From assembly GCA_021794275.1 (NCBI GenBank), contig JAJYRD010000065.1:1-47879 (forward strand): a stretch of 47,879 bases of DNA, read 5' to 3'. The notes beneath the pieces were generated by a model. That model was not told the origin of the DNA. It saw only the letters and a program-made list of their open reading frames with translations, and did not search any database. This document shows positions 43,483 through 47,879 of the stretch, piece by piece; position 1 is the first letter of the stretch, and each line of letters begins with the position of its first letter. The DNA is from Pseudomonadota bacterium. Its GTDB lineage: Bacteria; Pseudomonadota; Gammaproteobacteria; Acidiferrobacterales; Acidiferrobacteraceae. The position numbers were made by a program, and so were the translations under genes.

Positions 43483-45142
43483 GTCTCGGGGCGGTGAGGC
43501 GCATGAGGCGCGGTTTCGCCCGAGTCGGTGGCCGGGGCTCGTGTGGGCGGTGCCTCTCGGAGCGCTCCTGGTCGTCGCGTGGATAGGCATCAGGGCCTAT
43601 GTCCATAACGGTCCCGAGGTGCGTGTGATTTTCCCCTTGGTCGGCGGCATAAAGACGCAACACACCAAGGTCAAATACCGTGGCGCAATCGTGGGCCACG
43701 TGAGCGAGGTCGATATCTATCCCGTACGCAACCAGATGAAGGTCGACATACGATTCGATTCCGACATGGAGGGTTACTTGGGGCGCGGGACGAGATTCTG
43801 GATCGTGGGCAATTCTTTTCAGGCCACAAGCCTCTCTTCCCTGAAAACCGTGATCACAGGCCCCTATATCGACATCGACCCCATCAAGGGCAAGACCTGG
43901 CATAAGTTCGTGGGATCATCGAAGCCCCCTATTCTGAAGCGGCGCCACAAAGGAGAGACCTTCGTGCTGGTGACACGACACATAGGGAACATCACGCGCG
44001 GCTCGAAGGTGTACTACCGGCGCATGAAGGTGGGAGCGGTGCTGGGGTATCGCTACAAACAAAGGCTGGACGCCTTCCATATCTACACCTTTATCCGCGC
44101 GCCTTACCAAAGACTCGTGCGCACCAGCACGAAATTCTGGAACGCAAGCGCCCTACATGTCGCCCTGGGGGGAAGCGGACCGCGCGTCCAGCTCCAGTCG
44201 CTTCCCGCCATGGTCTCGGGGGCGGTGGCGTTCATGACGGAGGGGCCTGGGCGCCCCGCGCCTAAAGGGGCGCCCTTTACACTTTATAGCAGTCGCGGCA
44301 CGGCCCGGGACGCGCCTTCGCCGGTTGCCGTCTACTACCAGCTGAGTCTGCCGGGAGGGCCTCACGGCCTGAAACGATCAGCTCCGGTCACGCTCGAAGG
44401 CGCACGCGTGGGCTCGGTGACAGCGGTCCGCATGGTCTACGAGGAGCATAAAAAGCGGCTTGTCACGCGCGTGCGCATCGCGCTCGACCCCCGGCTGCTG
44501 GGCCTCCCTCACACCGCGCATTTGCGCGCACCGCCGCGCGCCACCGTGGATGCCATGCTGCGGGCCCTGATCCGGCAGGGCCTCCGGGCCGAACGGGCGC
44601 GTAGCACGCCGCTCGTGGGCGCCCCGGGCATCGTGTTGACACGCATCCCAGGGGCGCGGCCTGCCACGCTCGAAGCCGGCCGTCCCCCAATCGTACCCGT
44701 AGTTGCCGCAGGTGGGATCAAGAACATCACGCGAGAGATAAGCGCCATCCTCGTAAAGGTGCGCGCTCTGCCGCTTGCCGCGATCGCAGACAACGTCCGT
44801 GTCGCCACAACTCATCTTGCCGCATTGAGTCGTTCGCAGAAGACAAAGGGGGCGCTCGACAACCTGAGGAAGACGCTCGCCGATGTGCATGCGATCAGCG
44901 CCCGCGGTCGCCGCGATGTACCGGCCATCCTGAAACGCATCCGCAAGGCCGCGCGCTCGGCGCAAAAGGCCGTGGCGGGGCTCCAGAAAATGACGGGGCG
45001 TGGTGGAGCAAACCCGGGGCCCCGAGCCGGCAACCTGCCGGGCACGCTCCACCAGGTGAGCACGGCGGCGCGCTCGCTTCGTACCCTGGCTGATTACCTG
45101 GACGAGCACCCCAACGCGCTCATCGTGGGAAAGGGCGGATGA
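43472..45142 (+). CDS. pqiB: MCE-domain lipid transport protein PqiB
   Basis: 556 residues, close to E. coli PqiB (546). One N-terminal membrane helix (residues ~24-45) anchors a periplasmic protein with three MCE domains, about 47-130, 160-230 and 285-375. Each begins with a GIKTQHTKVKYRGAIVG-like strand (for example RGSKVYYRRMKVGAVLG and APVTLEGARVGSVTAV). A long helical C-terminus (~residues 425-550) would form the needle seen in PqiB. The lipoprotein gene pqiC does not follow. Three MCE domains favour PqiB over LetB (seven). Confidence 0.92.
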   Translation: MTDESRGGEAHEARFRPSRWPGLVWAVPLGALLVVAWIGIRAYVHNGPEVRVIFPLVGGIKTQHTKVKYRGAIVGHVSEVDIYPVRNQMKVDIRFDSDMEGYLGRGTRFWIVGNSFQATSLSSLKTVITGPYIDIDPIKGKTWHKFVGSSKPPILKRRHKGETFVLVTRHIGNITRGSKVYYRRMKVGAVLGYRYKQRLDAFHIYTFIRAPYQRLVRTSTKFWNASALHVALGGSGPRVQLQSLPAMVSGAVAFMTEGPGRPAPKGAPFTLYSSRGTARDAPSPVAVYYQLSLPGGPHGLKRSAPVTLEGARVGSVTAVRMVYEEHKKRLVTRVRIALDPRLLGLPHTAHLRAPPRATVDAMLRALIRQGLRAERARSTPLVGAPGIVLTRIPGARPATLEAGRPPIVPVVAAGGIKNITREISAILVKVRALPLAAIADNVRVATTHLAALSRSQKTKGALDNLRKTLADVHAISARGRRDVPAILKRIRKAARSAQKAVAGLQKMTGRGGANPGPRAGNLPGTLHQVSTAARSLRTLADYLDEHPNALIVGKGG

Positions 45143-45824
45143 GGCCTCGAGGGCCGGGCATCTTTTCCCGGGAGGGCTGTCTTCCTGCGCGTAACCGTCC
45201 CGCCCCTCGAGGCCAGCCCCCGTCGTGACGACGCGCCCGGCGGCGCGGTCCGCCCACGCGTGAGGCGGCATGGGGAATGCCGCTGGTCTTGGCCTGCGCC
45301 CGCGCTATGCGGCGGCCGAAGCTTGCGGCCGAAAGGGGTCGGCGATTCCACGGCAACAGGCGCTTCACGGTCCGGGGACAGTTTCGCGACAAGATCGATA
45401 CCCTGCCGGAGCCTGAAAGGATGAGACCCTGTTCAGCGAGCTGACCGGCGAGCAGGGGGCGACCAAGTCCACGACGCAGCGGATTTTGCGGGGTTTTATC
45501 GACCCGCCCGAGGTGGCCCTACGCGGACGCCTAAAGACGGTTGAAGATATTTTCGTGGCGGCGAGCATTCCCGCCCACAGAGTGGCGTAACCGGCCGCAA
45601 ATCGGGTTTCGGGCAATAAAAGCCCCCGGTACGACCAATCATGCCCCCTCGGCCGCGGAACAGTGCATTTTTCCTTCCCGCCCCGGCAAAACCCGTTTCG
45701 TGGCCTTGCGCTTATCGAAATGGGGGCTCAGTCCAAACGCACCCCAGGCTCCTCACCCCAGGGGGTCGCCGGCTACGATCCCTTGTGTTTTGCTGGAACG
45801 ACGCAGTCTACGGGCAGCGGTTGC
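45143..45824. other. 682-base stretch without an intact gene
   Basis: Begins with a perfect 11-base inverted repeat (45143-45153 with 45204-45214) around a 50-base loop after pqiB, possibly part of its terminator. It contains one gene-like fragment (listed separately). The rest shows no ribosome site, RNA gene or recognised element. Several readings here are without start codons or family resemblance. Confidence 0.5.
45417..45590 (+). pseudogene. Fragment of an unrecognised protein
   Basis: A 57-codon open stretch between in-frame stops has protein-like composition: SELTGEQGATKSTTQRILRG, then DPPEVALRGRLKTVEDIFVA, ending SIPAHRVA and TAA. It has no ATG, GTG or TTG near its beginning. The segment just upstream in another frame (FTVRGQFRDKIDTLPEPER) also looks protein-like, so a frameshifted remnant is likely. 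I do not recognise the family. Confidence 0.3.
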
Positions 45825-47135
45825 CTATGTGGCCGCCGCCTCAAGGGGGTCCTCGAGGTCATCGCGCTCTATTCGACGATGATTGACCAATAAAGTGTGG
45901 ATTGTCCGCTCGGAGACCTGGAAGTGCTCCGCCACGTCTTCGCGGTTCTCTTCCGAGTAATCCCCCTTTAACAGGGCACCGACCTCTTCAAAGGGCGCAA
46001 GGAACTCTGCCGCGAACGATCGCTGCGCCTTTTGCCGAAAGGTGCGTGAGCGGGTTGCAAGGAAAAGCTTTTCCGAACCGGGATTCATGAGCCGGTCTCC
46101 AAGCAAGCGGGCGAGCTCGAACCTTCGCCCTGGAGGCCGCTTAGGACGCAGCACTAGGCGGCAGCCGCTCTGCTCGTCGTCCAACACGAAAGATAGGTCG
46201 GGACCACGGACATCGGCAAGCAGGGCACTCTCCGAGACGCTCGCCAAGTCAGCCAGCTTTTTATTCGAAATGGGGGTGGTAGCAAGGCCGAGCTGTGCAC
46301 GCAGAATCTTCGCCACGCGCGCACCCAGGAGCCAAGCTGGAATGTTGGCGTCCGCCTGCGGCATGGTTCCGGGCGCCAGACCGGGAATATCCTGCAAGGC
46401 GTCAAATCCCCGAGATTGAGCGACCTCGCGGAGAGCGTCGGCGCCCCTGACCACGCCGCCCGATGGAATGCCGGCCGCGAGTTCGCTGATCGAATTCTTG
46501 CCCAGGACGTTAGCATCACGAACAAGTTGCTCGATCGTCTCGGGCGTAGCCTCATCGGGATCAGCGCCGAGCAGGGCCTCAAGCCTCCGGCGCAGGGCGA
46601 TGTCTGGATTGGAGCGTTCTGCCAAGAGATCCTGCCATACGCGATCAAGGTTGGTTTCCGAAATCCCGCTGTCGCGTAGTCGCGCAAGGACTTGAGGGAC
46701 GAATGCGTCGATCGCCGCCTCAAGCCTGGAGGATGCCAAGATACAAGGGTCTGTCCCAACATAACGAAATGGCTTGGCATTCGATCGGGAAGATGGGCGC
46801 GAGATGAGCGCCGTTCGCAGCCCGTCTGAAAATATGGTGAGGTTCGGCCAGATATACCCCTCGCCAATCGACACCATCTTGTGCGCCCGCCACCAAGTTG
46901 GCGAACTCGATTGGGGTTCCCACCGAAGACGCCACCAGTTCCACGCGAACCATTCCGCAACGTGATACCCTGACACGAGGGGGCCGGGGCGATAACCGTT
47001 TATCCATGAGTCGAAGCCTTCGGTTAGATTAACCCCGTCAGCGCGGATCGTGAGCAGGCCAAAGCAGGCCCGCTCTTCCGGTGAGCCCTCGTCCAGGCGC
47101 TCCGGTGACAAAGTAATGGCTAGTTCTTCGGGCAT
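45825..47135 (-). CDS. ImmA/IrrE-like protein with degenerate peptidase site
   Basis: 436 residues. The C-terminal third resembles the ImmA/IrrE fold: the helix RRFELARLLGDRLM stands where HExxH should be, followed by RSFAAEFLAPFEEVGALL and EDVAEHFQVSERTIHTLLVN, the usual last helices. The His, Glu and His of the metal site are Arg, Leu and Asp, so peptidase activity is not expected. The N-terminal ~130 residues are Trp-rich (WFAWNWWRLRWEP) and not recognised. The ATG at 47135 is preferred to GTG 47147. It overlaps the upstream small gene by 16 bases, so the two form one unit near tRNA-Phe. Role unknown; stress or phage-related regulation is typical of relatives. Confidence 0.65.
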   Translation of the reverse strand: MPEELAITLSPERLDEGSPEERACFGLLTIRADGVNLTEGFDSWINGYRPGPLVSGYHVAEWFAWNWWRLRWEPQSSSPTWWRAHKMVSIGEGYIWPNLTIFSDGLRTALISRPSSRSNAKPFRYVGTDPCILASSRLEAAIDAFVPQVLARLRDSGISETNLDRVWQDLLAERSNPDIALRRRLEALLGADPDEATPETIEQLVRDANVLGKNSISELAAGIPSGGVVRGADALREVAQSRGFDALQDIPGLAPGTMPQADANIPAWLLGARVAKILRAQLGLATTPISNKKLADLASVSESALLADVRGPDLSFVLDDEQSGCRLVLRPKRPPGRRFELARLLGDRLMNPGSEKLFLATRSRTFRQKAQRSFAAEFLAPFEEVGALLKGDYSEENREDVAEHFQVSERTIHTLLVNHRRIERDDLEDPLEAAAT

Positions 47136-47560
47136 CGCCGCCCCCACTCATCGAGAATGTAGCGCCGCATGTCCCGCTCATCGTCCCCGACGCGATAACC
47201 GTGATAATCCGCCCCTCTCTCGGGTTTAGTCTTCGCCTCGTAAACCTCGCCGTGTTCGTCTACCGCCCAGACGTATTTTGGCACGCCACCGTCGTCGATC
47301 TTGCTCACCATCCCGGCCGCGATGCCTTGCCGGAAAAGCTCCGTGGCCTCGTCTTTCAGGATGGCGCGAATCTCGTCACAGGATGATTTTGAGGGTCGGG
47401 GGTTGCATGAGGGGATGAAACCATAGTCACCTGGTGACAGCTTATGGAGGGCGCTTCCCACATAGCGCATGCGCACGACCAACCCCTCGATCTCCTGGGT
47501 GGAGAGCGATCCGATTGACACCACACGCCTATCTGGCCGGTTCCCTTGCCTCTTGCCCAC
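47120..47560 (-). CDS. Conserved-looking protein of unknown function, partner of ImmA-like gene
   Basis: About 146 residues from GTG 47560, which follows GGAG at a good distance; TTG 47611 and GTG 47521 are alternatives. I cannot name its family. Protein-like blocks include VRMRYVGSALHKLSPGDYGF, IPSCNPRPSKSSCDEIR, VPKYVWAVDEHGEVYEAKTK and YHGYRVGDDERDMRRYILDE. The pattern of conserved-looking Gly, Pro and aromatic residues suggests a folded, possibly nucleotide- or DNA-handling domain, but this is only an impression. Its end overlaps the ImmA-like gene, giving the layout of a two-component module. Confidence 0.6.
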   Translation of the reverse strand: MGKRQGNRPDRRVVSIGSLSTQEIEGLVVRMRYVGSALHKLSPGDYGFIPSCNPRPSKSSCDEIRAILKDEATELFRQGIAAGMVSKIDDGGVPKYVWAVDEHGEVYEAKTKPERGADYHGYRVGDDERDMRRYILDEWGRRCPKN

Positions 47561-47752
47561 GATCTGGTCTCCGCCCCCGAAACCCCAAGCGTCATCATCC
47601 GCCGGAGCCAAACGGTCTGCGGACGTCCTTCAAGGTTAAAAAACGCTAGAACCCCGGTTTATGTAGATAATATGCGTGCTCTGCGGGGACAGCAAGCGCG
47701 TGAGGGGCTGGGTGAGCGGCTAGAAAAAGGCGCCATAGCCATCGGGTTGACT

Positions 47753-47828
<76 letters not shown>

Positions 47829-47879
47829 GAAGCGCGCATTAAAGCCGCTCGCCGGGGCCACGTCAAGACGATACTAGGC

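Overview
The window is a GC-rich chromosomal segment of a gammaproteobacterium. The rhlB <- | trxA -> rho -> arrangement is the enterobacterial one. The segment also carries LPS heptose/KDO genes, cyoABCD and pqiAB. A RuBisCO-like methionine-salvage enzyme, a bo3-type quinol oxidase and basic, GC-rich codon use would fit an acidophilic sulfur or iron oxidiser (Acidiferrobacter-like). That taxon is an inference, not a database result. I see no phage, IS element, CRISPR array or rRNA.

Layout. 1-2142 (minus): methionine salvage mtnD-mtnW(RuBisCO-like)-mtnB, overlapping by ATGA, directly behind rhlB (2158-3573). 3723-5473 (plus): trxA and rho. 5470-8480: a SAM O-methyltransferase, then ilvE, a CHCC zinc-finger protein and waaF. 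8569-9466: a candidate zeta-type toxin pair. 9722-10240: ChaB with histone-like tails. 10729-16705 (minus): six tightly packed LPS core/O-antigen genes (three GT2, one GT4, one GT9, WaaL), divergent from waaC-waaA (17236-19475). 19441-21017 (minus): an isochorismatase-like hydrolase, a rhodanese and a PCMT-like protein. 21199-24099 (plus): thiC, a YkgJ-like cysteine-cluster protein and an SRPBCC protein.

24058-26319 is the most accessory-looking stretch. A hipBA kinase module sits between two 73-bp direct repeats that differ at one base. Each repeat coincides with the overlapping 3' ends of the convergent SRPBCC and RND genes. Then follow, on the minus strand, a tripartite RND efflux operon (yrfG-tolC-MFP-RND, 26248-32267), and on the plus strand a HIT protein and a GlpK-like FGGY kinase. 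These converge on glpD-gdpd, so glycerophosphodiesters, glycerol 3-phosphate and possibly glycerol feed one small pathway. 36428-37624 is an AAA-type ATPase that probably starts at CTG. 37726-41894 (minus) is cyoABCD. 42220-45142 (plus) is pqiAB.

45143-47828 is a second accessory-looking stretch next to tRNA-Phe. It holds a gene remnant and a two-gene unit made of a large ImmA/IrrE-like protein whose HExxH is destroyed and an unrecognised partner of about 146 residues. This pair and the hipBA segment are the best candidates for something undescribed.
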